Source of the DNA: CAYZYK01 sp964482615
Lineage (GTDB): Bacteria > Patescibacteriota > Minisyncoccia > Minisyncoccales > CAYZYK01
DNA length: 26,014 bases
NCBI GenBank assembly: GCA_964482615.1
Contig: CAYZYK010000010.1
Location: 1-26,014, forward strand
Direction of reading: 5' to 3'
Shown: positions 1-5,819 of the stretch, in pieces
How positions within the stretch are numbered: position 1 is the first letter of the stretch
Layout of the letters: each line of letters opens with the position of its first letter
Position numbers and translations under genes: made by a program
Notes under the pieces: model-generated
Told to the model about the DNA's origin: nothing
Database searches by the model: none
Seen by the model: only the letters and a program-made list of their open reading frames with translations

Positions 1-2
1 AG

Positions 3-74
3 AGCCCGGGGAGGGACTTGAACCCACGACCTATGGTTTACAAAACCATTGCTCTGCCACTGAGCTACCCGGGC
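3..74 (-). tRNA. tRNA-Thr, anticodon UGU
   Basis: Read on the minus strand, a 7-bp acceptor stem (GCCCGGG with CCCGGGC), a D arm (GCTC-AGTGGCA-GAGC), an anticodon stem ATGGT/ACCAT with loop TTTGTAA, and a TTCAAGT T-loop fold into a standard cloverleaf. The loop places UGU at positions 34-36, which reads ACA (Thr). The 3' CCA is not encoded: the discriminator T is followed by CT. The second pair of the T-stem appears to be a U-U mismatch. The gene lies three bases downstream of the stop codon of the preceding small membrane protein, so it may be cotranscribed with rpsB-tsf. Confidence 0.95.
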
Positions 75-77
75 AGA

Positions 78-422
78 CTAGAATAGTTTATTATTAAAAT
101 TTCCCCAGTTTTGTTTTTCTTTTTTCTTTTTCTGTTTTTCTTTAGATTTTTTTCTCAAAGATTGAAGTAATTTATCAATCTTTCTCTCTACTTTCAAAAC
201 CAAAATCCGGAACCAAGAAAGTATTTTCTGTAAAATTTTCTCTTGAGAAAAATTATTCTCAATCTTCTCTTTAAGTTTTGACGTTAGATTTTCTTCCTCC
301 CCCTGATATAATGTTCCTTGAATTTCTGGAAGTTTAGTTAAAATAGATGTTTTTCTAAACAAAATTATTAATATCCCAAGCAAACTAATTATTAATATAA
401 TTGTAGCAATTAATAATTCCAT
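78..422 (-). CDS. small membrane-anchored lysine-rich protein
   Basis: Product of about 114 residues, starting at the ATG that gives MELLIATIILII. An in-frame TTG three codons upstream overlaps the tsf stop and is a less likely start. The first 24 residues are a strong hydrophobic segment. The rest is charged and helix-prone and ends in a lysine-rich stretch, so a single-pass protein with a cytoplasmic basic tail is likely. The gene follows tsf with a gap of about 5 bp, so it is probably the last protein gene of the rpsB-tsf transcript before tRNA-Thr. No family is recognised. It could be a general membrane adaptor, but nothing in the sequence gives a function. Confidence 0.6.
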   Translation of the reverse strand: MELLIATIILIISLLGILIILFRKTSILTKLPEIQGTLYQGEEENLTSKLKEKIENNFSQEKILQKILSWFRILVLKVERKIDKLLQSLRKKSKEKQKKKKEKQNWGNFNNKLF

Positions 423-427
423 AATTA

Positions 428-1012
428 TCAAATTTCATAACGACAGAATCTTTTTAACTCAATATTCTCTCCGGTTTTGGCAATATATTGCTTAATTAAA
501 CCTTCTATGGTTTTGTCCTGGTCTTTTATCCAGGTCTGAGATAATAAAGAAATATCTTCTTTGTACTTCCTTAATTTTCCCTCTATAATCTCATTAACTA
601 TTTTTTCTGGTTTCCCTGAGCCCTTCAATTGTTCTTGGTAAATCTTCCTTTCTCCATCTAAGAGTTTTTCTGGAATATCTTCAGTTCTAACATACAACGG
701 CTTCATTGCTGCTATCTGTAAACAGATATCATGAGCCAATTTTTTGAATTGATCAGATTTTGCAACAAAATCTGATTCGCAACGAACATCTAACAAAACT
801 CCCACCTTGGAATTAGGGTGGATATAGCTCTCTATGATTCCCTGATTAGTCTCTCTATCTGTTTTTTTATCAGCTACTTTCTTTCCCCAAATTCTCAAAA
901 GGCGCTTAGCCTCTTTAACATCTCCTTTGGCTTCAGTTAAAGCTTTCTTGCAATCTGTAGGAGAAGAACCGGTTTGTTCTCTAAGTTCTTTAATTTGATT
1001 AATATCTACCAT
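428..1012 (-). CDS. tsf: translation elongation factor Ts
   Basis: EF-Ts exchanges GDP for GTP on EF-Tu in the cytoplasm. The 194-residue product opens with the UBA-like domain (INQIKELREQTGSSPTDCKKAL), followed by the conserved core with CESDFVAKSDQF near residue 78, which corresponds to the TDFVA motif that contacts EF-Tu. The family is often about 280 residues. This is a short form close to the length of the Thermus protein, with only one core subdomain and a reduced C-terminus. It starts at an ATG 8 bp after the rpsB stop, the usual rpsB-tsf order, and ends in TGA. Confidence 0.97.
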   Translation of the reverse strand: MVDINQIKELREQTGSSPTDCKKALTEAKGDVKEAKRLLRIWGKKVADKKTDRETNQGIIESYIHPNSKVGVLLDVRCESDFVAKSDQFKKLAHDICLQIAAMKPLYVRTEDIPEKLLDGERKIYQEQLKGSGKPEKIVNEIIEGKLRKYKEDISLLSQTWIKDQDKTIEGLIKQYIAKTGENIELKRFCRYEI

Positions 1013-1020
1013 GATTTAAA

Positions 1021-1740
1021 TTATTTTTTTGTTTTATTTTTTTTAATAACATCACTTACTTTCTCAAGTATATATTCTATTGAAGACATTGCATCATTGT
1101 TTGCTGGAATAGGATAATCAGCCAAAGAAGGATCAACATTAGTATCTGCTAACCCAATAATTTTTACCCCCCTTCTTTTTGCTTCTTTAGCTGCCAATTC
1201 ATTATTTTTCATGTCTAAAATGAACACAACATCAGGGAGTTTTTCCATGTTTTTTATTCCTTGAAACTTGCCTTTAAGTTTTTTAATTTCTCTATCAATT
1301 TCTAATTGCTCTCTTTTGGTATATTTCTCAAATTCTCCTTTCTCTTTTTTATCTTCAAGGTCCTTGAGGTGATCCAATCTTTTGGAAATTGTTTTAAAAT
1401 TAGTAAAGGTGCCCCCCAACCATCTCTGGTTTACATAAAACAAGCCACAATCTTCAGCTGTTTCTTTAACTAATTTTTTTAAATGAGGTTTTGTCCCCAC
1501 CAAAAGCAAATTTTTACCTTCTGATACATTTTTTTTAATAAATTTTAAAGCCTTTTCAAACTTCTTAGCTGTTTTTTGAGTATCAATGAGATGGACGTTG
1601 TTTTTAATGCCTAAAATAAAAGGTTTCATTTTAGGATGAAACTTAGAAGTCTTGTGTCCTAAATGAATACCCTTTTCCATCATCTCAGTAGGATCAATTC
1701 TAAACTCATTCTTTTTTAATTTATTTTTTTTCTCTACCAT
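1021..1740 (-). CDS. rpsB: 30S ribosomal protein S2
   Basis: S2 binds the small ribosomal subunit at the head-body junction. The 239-residue product has the family signatures in order: MMEKGIHLGHKTSKFHPKMK near the N-terminus, IDTQKTAKKFEKAL, VGTKPHLKKLVKE, NQRWLGGTFTNF, LPDVVFILD and GLADTNVDPSLADYPIPAND. Its length is normal. The C-terminus is lysine-rich. It is first in the rpsB-tsf unit. The 76-bp gap upstream, toward the tyrA-type gene, contains a TATTAT 11 bases before the ATG that could be a -10 box. No terminator is evident between the two operons. Confidence 0.98.
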   Translation of the reverse strand: MVEKKNKLKKNEFRIDPTEMMEKGIHLGHKTSKFHPKMKPFILGIKNNVHLIDTQKTAKKFEKALKFIKKNVSEGKNLLLVGTKPHLKKLVKETAEDCGLFYVNQRWLGGTFTNFKTISKRLDHLKDLEDKKEKGEFEKYTKREQLEIDREIKKLKGKFQGIKNMEKLPDVVFILDMKNNELAAKEAKRRGVKIIGLADTNVDPSLADYPIPANNDAMSSIEYILEKVSDVIKKNKTKK

Positions 1741-1816
1741 GGTTTATTTTAATAATAATTAAAAAACTTACCCAATTTGAGATAATATCATTTTTTTTAA
1801 GTTATAACAAGTATTT

Positions 1817-3331
1817 TTATTTCTTTTTCACAACCAAAAAAGTTGTGGTGTTAAAGGGATCATGGTGCATCCCGTACTCTAAAATATTAAGGTTATATAA
1901 TTTTGCTGCAAGCTGAGAAGCAAGAGTAGCTGTTGTCTTGGATAGTTTTCCTTCTGATATCTTTTTTGCACATAAAGCAGTATCATCCTTATCTTCTCCG
2001 GGAGTAAGCTTTATTTGAGGATATTTTTCTGCAAAAGTTCTTTTACATTGACTTACTGCTTGAGGATGACCAAACACTTCTTCTATTTCACTAATATCTT
2101 TAACTGATGGATGTGATATAAAACACTGTAGAATTTCCATTCCATATATAGCAACAATATCAAATTGATAATCACCCATAGCATGAGCACTGGAGATATA
2201 AGCGCCAGAACCAGAGTTTGCCATCCCAAAAACTCCTCTATCTATTTTACCTCCAGTTACTGCTTTAATTACTTTTTTTGATTCAACTAAATATTCAAAG
2301 TCAATTTTACTTGAGTCAATATCCAACTCTTCACACAATCTAAGAATTGATTCGTGAGTAAAACAGCCTTCAATCCCATGAACTCCAACCTTAATTCTTC
2401 CTTTGTGAACAGGAAAAACATCTTCTTTGTTTCTGTACTTTTGGACAGTAATTGTTGGCTTCATCTGTTTCTTTTTATGAAAAGAAAATATTTTCTGAGT
2501 TGAGTCAACAAACCATCTTTCTATCCACTGTTGAATTCTCTTTCTTTCCCCTAAAGGAAGTTTTTTAACGGTTTTATTTTGTCTAACGAGCTGCTGAGTT
2601 ATTTTTTGACAAGAAACCTCACCTAAACTAGAAAATGTTTTTCTTGCACTTTCCACTAAGCTTCCATAAGCTTCACAAATAAGTTCTTCTCTAAGCCAGT
2701 CCGCTGAACTTGCAACAGAATGAATATAGGAACTAAAAAGAGAATTAGAAGCGGGTACTGACCATTCTATTAATTTCTTTATGTTGGGTTTTTCTTGATC
2801 ACAATCTTTAGAATATTGAGATATTAAATAATCAATAACAACAGTAAGGAGCTCGGGAATACTCAAAACAACACCTATCATAAAATCATGCTCTTCTTCT
2901 GATTCTGCCCGGATAAAACTTATTCCTTTCTCTTTTAAAAAAGATAAAATATTCTCAACTAGAGAATTCTTTTCAGCTTTTTTGTCAGAAACAATTACCC
3001 ACTTTTGTCCATTGAGGGGAATATAGGGTCCGTGCAAGGGATGTAAAGAAAGATGCAAGGCTCCTGTCTCTGCAATAATATCAGATAATCCTCTTTTTAT
3101 TGAACAAATATCAATAATTAACTGTTCGGATTTTAACTCAACACCATCGAGAACATCAGAGACAGACTCTCTTGGAATGCTTAACCAAATTACATCTGTT
3201 TCCCAAACTTTTTTCCATTGTTCATCTGAGCTATCTTTGTCTGCTATTCTAACTTCCCCTAATTTTTTAAGCAAAGGGATAAGCAAATTATTTGCCATAT
3301 CTCCCCTTCCTCCAATAACACCATTAATCAT
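1817..3331 (-). CDS. prephenate dehydrogenase (TyrA) fused to a prephenate dehydratase-like domain
   Basis: The start chosen is the ATG at 3331, giving 504 residues. The frame is open up to 3424, but the Rossmann strand begins right at this ATG (INGVIGGRGDM, glycine motif at residues 7-12) and a good promoter lies just upstream. Residues 1 to about 290 are TyrA: dinucleotide fold, then HPLHGP (97-102) matching the catalytic-His segment HPMFGP, then the helical domain. Residues 312-504 match prephenate dehydratase: GHPQAVSQC (421-429), DDTALCAKKI, and the terminal NTTTFLVV (494-501). The catalytic TRF triplet is TTF here, and the usual ENS motif reads ANSGSG, so dehydratase activity is doubtful; the domain may be regulatory or altered. 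TyrA-PheA fusions are known in Archaeoglobus. No chorismate mutase domain is visible between the two halves. Confidence 0.85.
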   Translation of the reverse strand: MINGVIGGRGDMANNLLIPLLKKLGEVRIADKDSSDEQWKKVWETDVIWLSIPRESVSDVLDGVELKSEQLIIDICSIKRGLSDIIAETGALHLSLHPLHGPYIPLNGQKWVIVSDKKAEKNSLVENILSFLKEKGISFIRAESEEEHDFMIGVVLSIPELLTVVIDYLISQYSKDCDQEKPNIKKLIEWSVPASNSLFSSYIHSVASSADWLREELICEAYGSLVESARKTFSSLGEVSCQKITQQLVRQNKTVKKLPLGERKRIQQWIERWFVDSTQKIFSFHKKKQMKPTITVQKYRNKEDVFPVHKGRIKVGVHGIEGCFTHESILRLCEELDIDSSKIDFEYLVESKKVIKAVTGGKIDRGVFGMANSGSGAYISSAHAMGDYQFDIVAIYGMEILQCFISHPSVKDISEIEEVFGHPQAVSQCKRTFAEKYPQIKLTPGEDKDDTALCAKKISEGKLSKTTATLASQLAAKLYNLNILEYGMHHDPFNTTTFLVVKKK

Positions 3332-3338
3332 ATAGACC

Positions 3339-3367
3339 AGTATATCGTACAAAAAAAATGAGGTCAA
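3339..3367 (-). promoter_or_regulatory. promoter of the TyrA fusion gene
   Basis: The minus strand reads TTGACC (3362-3367), a 17-bp spacer, TATACT (3339-3344), and then seven bases to the ATG at 3331. This is a near-consensus sigma-70 promoter placed so close to the start that the transcript would be leaderless or nearly so. The -35 box is the right half of the inverted repeat GGTCA-(11)-TGACC (3362-3382), which could be an operator. It suggests that the fusion gene can be expressed independently of the attenuated operon promoter upstream. Confidence 0.6.
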
Positions 3368-3420
3368 GATTGATTCCTGACCCCTTTTATTCTTCTCTGG
3401 ATTAATTGAGATTATGTCTC

Positions 3421-4155
3421 TCAACTAACCCTAGAATAGACTTCTCTTACTATTCTTACCCCGTGGGAAGTTATTCCCCCAAAGAATATCATCGGTGGAG
3501 AACCAAAAGAATGAATCTTCACCAAATTATATATCTTCCTTGAACTTTCAGTGGTTATACAACCAGAAACATCTCCGTTAACACACATGGAAGCAGCATG
3601 TGAGTTGCTATTGGCTTTAATAATCTGGGCCGCTCGCTGATCTTGCAGATACTTCACCAGGGGGGCTGGGGAAGGATGAGAAGCAACACTCCAACCCTCG
3701 GGCCAGACCCCGCTATTGGCAAAAATCTCTTGTGCTCTATCTTCTGTTGTGGCAAGCTGCATCTCATCAAGCGGTCTTTCTTTTATCACAAAGAAAGGAA
3801 AAACATCAGGATTCTCAAAAAACAGGTCCTTAAGAGCATAAAATACCGCACATGTCCAGAACATACCTATTTCCCCGGGAACTTTTATTTTCCTAGCTTT
3901 CATAAGGGCTTCTTCTGGGGTCTCGGTAAACACTACCTCAGTTTTTAGACCAATTCCCATTTTTTCTATCCACTCTATTCCTGTCTGGCCGATATTGGTT
4001 CCTTCAGGCCCCAAGAGATAACAAACTACCTTAGTGATAAGAGAAGAATTCAGCACCCGTCTTATTTCTGCAGGACTTCGGGGTATTCCTTCAGAAGAAG
4101 GAAAACTCTTCAACTCTTGCTCAACCGTCATTTCTACCTTCGTTGTTCCTGACAT
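3421..4155 (-). CDS. prephenate dehydratase-fold protein, BacA-like (putative prephenate decarboxylase)
   Basis: The 244-residue product has a 40-residue N-terminal extension, then LGPEGT (48-53), the opening motif of the prephenate dehydratase fold, then ASHPSPAPLVKYL (158-170), matching the SHPQA segment, and ANSNSHAA (181-188), matching the STAEAA segment. Where true dehydratases have N-x-TRF it has SPPMIFFGG (219-227), so the catalytic TRF is missing. From recall, the SHPSP stretch and the TRF-less end resemble BacA of bacilysin synthesis, a prephenate decarboxylase; this is not computed. AGGAAG upstream is a clear ribosome binding site. It lies between the broken DAHP synthase gene and the TyrA fusion, and ends in TGA. 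The DNA looks richer in G+C than the flanking genes, a possible sign of transfer. A non-catalytic dehydratase homologue is the alternative. Confidence 0.65.
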   Translation of the reverse strand: MSGTTKVEMTVEQELKSFPSSEGIPRSPAEIRRVLNSSLITKVVCYLLGPEGTNIGQTGIEWIEKMGIGLKTEVVFTETPEEALMKARKIKVPGEIGMFWTCAVFYALKDLFFENPDVFPFFVIKERPLDEMQLATTEDRAQEIFANSGVWPEGWSVASHPSPAPLVKYLQDQRAAQIIKANSNSHAASMCVNGDVSGCITTESSRKIYNLVKIHSFGSPPMIFFGGITSHGVRIVREVYSRVS

Positions 4156-4202
4156 ACTTCTCTTCCTTTCGGTGAAGGGCTCTTGTTCTTTTTTGAGTTT
4201 TT

Positions 4203-5225
4203 CTAATGCTGTGTCTTTTTACCATCCACTAAGACGATAGTACTAAGTTTTCCCATTAACTTAGAAAAGTCAGAAAGAGTAAGTAATTGTGCTCCATCAG
4301 AAAGTGCGCTCTTGGGATCGGAATGAACTTCAATTAAAAGCCCATCTGTCCAAACAACAATTCCTACCTTAGCCAACGGTGGTACGTATTCATAGTATCC
4401 GGTAGAATGAGAGGGATCAAAAAAACCAGAAGGTGGCTGAATCTTCTTACCACCGGTATTATCCCTATATCTGGAATAAAACGGATATTATTTTTCAAAA
4501 GTTCTTATTCCTCTGGCACAAAGAATCAGCTAGGGATTATCTTGTTTCAAAACATAATCTGCAGTCCTCAACCATTCTTCTAAAGTAGCGGAAAAGTGTC
4601 TTTTCAAAAAAACAGAGCAACTGGACTTACCTGCTACTTCAAGAAGACAAAAGTTTTGCATACTTCTTGAACCAACCTGAATAATAGCTGCGTAGCTTGA
4701 AACTAAGGGCATCTCTTCTGGAGTCATGACCTCAGTTACAGTCAACAAACTATATCTTTCTCCAGCTTCAGCTAGAAGCTTTAATCCTTCCTCTTCTAGT
4801 CCCTAAAAAGATTCAGGGGAAGTACGAGGTTTAAAAGCACCACCTCTAAGTATCTTAGCTCCAGCTTTTTTAACTGCTTCAGCAGAAGCCATTATTTATT
4901 CTCTACTTTCTATTGAACAGGGACCCTCTGCTATTACTATTTCTTTTCCTCCTATCTCAACGTCTTCTATTTTCACAATTGTGTCTTCGAGATGAAAATC
5001 TCAAGAAGCTAGTTTAAAGGGTTTTTCAATCCGAATTACCCTTTCTACTTCTTCAAGCACCCAAAAAACTTGAGTATCAATTCTTGCTGTTCCTTCACCA
5101 ATTATAGCAATTATTGTTTTTTCTTCTCCTCTGTTTATACGAACATCAAATCCCTCTTTTTCAGCCCTTTCTTTAACTCTCCGAAGAGATTATTCGTTTG
5201 CCCCAATTTCCATTTCAACTATCAT
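4203..5225 (-). pseudogene. aroF: decayed DAHP synthase (AroF, TM0343-like type)
   Basis: From the ATG at 5225, with AAAGGAG upstream, to the TAG at 4203 there are 341 codons, the normal length of this DAHP synthase class (erythrose 4-phosphate + PEP to DAHP, first step of the shikimate pathway). Recognisable pieces in one frame are the ferredoxin-like N-terminal domain, EKPFKLAS, IAEGPCSIESRE, LRGGAFKPRTSPESF, TEVMTPEEMPLV, IIQVGSRSMQNF, LKRHFSATLEEWL, LCARGIRTFEK, DPSHSTG and IEVHSDPKSALSDGAQ. Five in-frame stops interrupt it: TAA 5190, TGA 5001, TAA 4896, TAG 4803 and TAG 4530 (lowest coordinate of each). The first four sit where Gln, Arg, Gln and Gln are expected, so each fits one C-to-T change. 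Between about 4425 and 4495 the homology moves to another frame (IPVVRRFSHLLVF) and returns, showing two compensating indels. It is almost certainly not functional as read. Confidence 0.9.
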
Positions 5226-5300
5226 TTTTCTTGCTCCTTTCTTTTCGGGTGACAAGTAAGAGAAAACGAAAATTATGAGTTTGTTAAGGTACTTAAAATT

Positions 5301-5326
5301 TAAAAACCTCTTTCGAACAAGAGGTT
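5301..5326 (-). terminator. attenuator terminator of the aromatic operon (3:4 hairpin)
   Basis: On the minus strand AACCTCTT, a 6-base loop GTTCGA and AAGAGGTT form an 8-bp stem (5305-5326), with the run of T continuing to 5302. This is a standard Rho-independent terminator. It lies between the leader peptide and the aroF pseudogene start at 5225, 77 bases away. The 5' arm overlaps the antiterminator arm at 5322-5333, so the two hairpins cannot form together. Confidence 0.85.
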
Positions 5327-5369
5327 GATTTAGGTGAATAATTTTTATTTAACAATCTAAATCAACCTT
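5322..5369 (-). promoter_or_regulatory. antiterminator (2:3) and protector (1:2) pairings of the attenuator
   Basis: AGGTTGATTTAG (5368 down to 5357), just after the leader stop codon, pairs perfectly over 12 bp with CTAAATCAACCT (5333 down to 5322), leaving a 23-base loop. This pairing takes up the 5' arm of the terminator. A third pairing, ACCTT in the last Phe-rich codons (5380-5384) with AAGGT (5365-5369), would occupy the same region when the ribosome is not stalled there. These are the 1:2, 2:3 and 3:4 alternatives of classical leader-peptide attenuation. Confidence 0.8.
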
Positions 5370-5432
5370 CTATCCCAAAAAGGTGAAAAAGAAATAAAAG
5401 TTTTTCAATTCGGAATTTATTTTTGTTTTCAT
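5370..5432 (-). CDS. PheL-like leader peptide
   Basis: A 20-residue ORF with an ATG at 5430-5432 and a TAG at 5370-5372. Its second half reads KNFYFFFTFLG: five Phe codons and one Tyr codon within seven codons. This closely resembles the design of the E. coli pheA leader, whose peptide contains FFFAFFFTF. It is preceded by a promoter and followed at once by antiterminator and terminator hairpins, and the operon downstream encodes DAHP synthase and prephenate-pathway proteins. It is therefore inferred to sense charged tRNA-Phe, and possibly tRNA-Tyr, by ribosome stalling. The ribosome binding site is weak (purine-rich AGAAAAAAG), and the predicted transcript start lies within about ten bases of the ATG. 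Confidence 0.85.
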   Translation of the reverse strand: MKTKINSELKNFYFFFTFLG

Positions 5433-5442
5433 ATCTTTTTTC

Positions 5443-5471
5443 TTTTTATCAGAAAGAAAAAATACTGTCAA
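5443..5471 (-). promoter_or_regulatory. promoter of the leader peptide / aromatic operon
   Basis: The minus strand shows a perfect -35 TTGACA (5466-5471), a 17-bp spacer and TAAAAA (5443-5448) as the -10 box. The leader ATG follows ten bases later. A second TTGAC overlaps just upstream (TTGACTTGACA). The promoter diverges from the rpmE promoter at 5485-5512, so the two share a short intergenic control region. Confidence 0.7.
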
Positions 5472-5484
5472 GTCAAAAAAGGGG

Positions 5485-5512
5485 TTGATTTTTCTTAAAT
5501 TTCTGTTATTAT
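5485..5512 (+). promoter_or_regulatory. promoter of rpmE
   Basis: TTGATT (5485-5490), a 16-bp spacer and TATTAT (5507-5512) lie 27 bases before the rpmE ATG at 5540. It diverges from the leader-peptide promoter. Confidence 0.5.
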
Positions 5513-5539
5513 TAACAATCATTAAACAAAGATAAAATT

Positions 5540-5767
5540 ATGAAAAAAGATATTCATCCAAAATATTATTCTGAAGCTAAAGTCCGCTGTGCTTGCGGGA
5601 ATACTTTTACTGTTGGTTCAACTACTCCTGAAATTGAGACAGAAATTTGTTCTAAATGTCACCCCTTTTACACCGGTAAAGATAAAATTATGGAAACAGT
5701 GGATCAGGTTCAAAAATTCAGAAAGAAAATGGAAAAAGTTAAAGAGAAGAAAAAGGGTAAGAAATAA
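5540..5767 (+). CDS. rpmE: 50S ribosomal protein L31
   Basis: A 75-residue protein of the large ribosomal subunit. It has MKKDIHPKYY at the N-terminus, then cysteines in VRCACGNTF and ICSKCHPFYTG, the zinc-binding type of L31 (here C-x-C and C-x-x-C), and a basic lysine-rich C-terminal tail. Its length is normal. It is followed by a strong palindromic terminator, and the release factor 1 gene is next on the same strand. L31 next to prfA is a common bacterial gene order. Confidence 0.95.
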   Translation: MKKDIHPKYYSEAKVRCACGNTFTVGSTTPEIETEICSKCHPFYTGKDKIMETVDQVQKFRKKMEKVKEKKKGKK

Positions 5768-5784
5768 ATTTATTTAAGATAAGT

Positions 5785-5812
5785 TATTAAAAACACCCGG
5801 GTGTTTTTAATA
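5785..5812. terminator. perfect 28-bp palindrome, bidirectional terminator
   Basis: Two 14-base arms, TATTAAAAACACCC and its exact complement, meet without a spacer around CCCGGG (centre 5798/5799). A run of T follows on each strand, as in a bidirectional intrinsic terminator. Its right edge is only seven bases before the ATG of the release factor 1 gene, which raises the question of how that gene is transcribed. Confidence 0.75.
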
Positions 5813-5819
5813 TTTTAAA

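Noticed and set aside
3332..3424. Start of the TyrA fusion at the TTG at 3424
   Set aside because: The extra 31 residues have no homology and cover a near-consensus promoter; the Rossmann fold begins at the ATG at 3331.
4018..4283. Plus-strand open frames at 24018-24283 and 4034-4240 that look like hydrophobic proteins
   Set aside because: They are antisense to the poly-lysine linker of ftsZ (AAA/AAG read backwards gives Phe/Leu) and to the BacA-like and aroF genes. They have no ribosome binding site or family match.
4530..4748. A 72-residue ORF as an independent gene
   Set aside because: It is only the longest uninterrupted piece of the decayed DAHP synthase, in frame with the ATG at 5225, and starts at a TTG inside that gene.
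4203..5225. Alternative genetic code, with stops read as Gln or Arg
   Set aside because: All three stop codons end intact genes in the window, other genes have no internal stops, and the pseudogene also carries frameshifts. Decay is simpler.
5301..5369. T-box riboswitch upstream of the aromatic operon
   Set aside because: No T-box consensus or specifier stem was seen. The Phe-rich ORF with alternative hairpins explains the region better.
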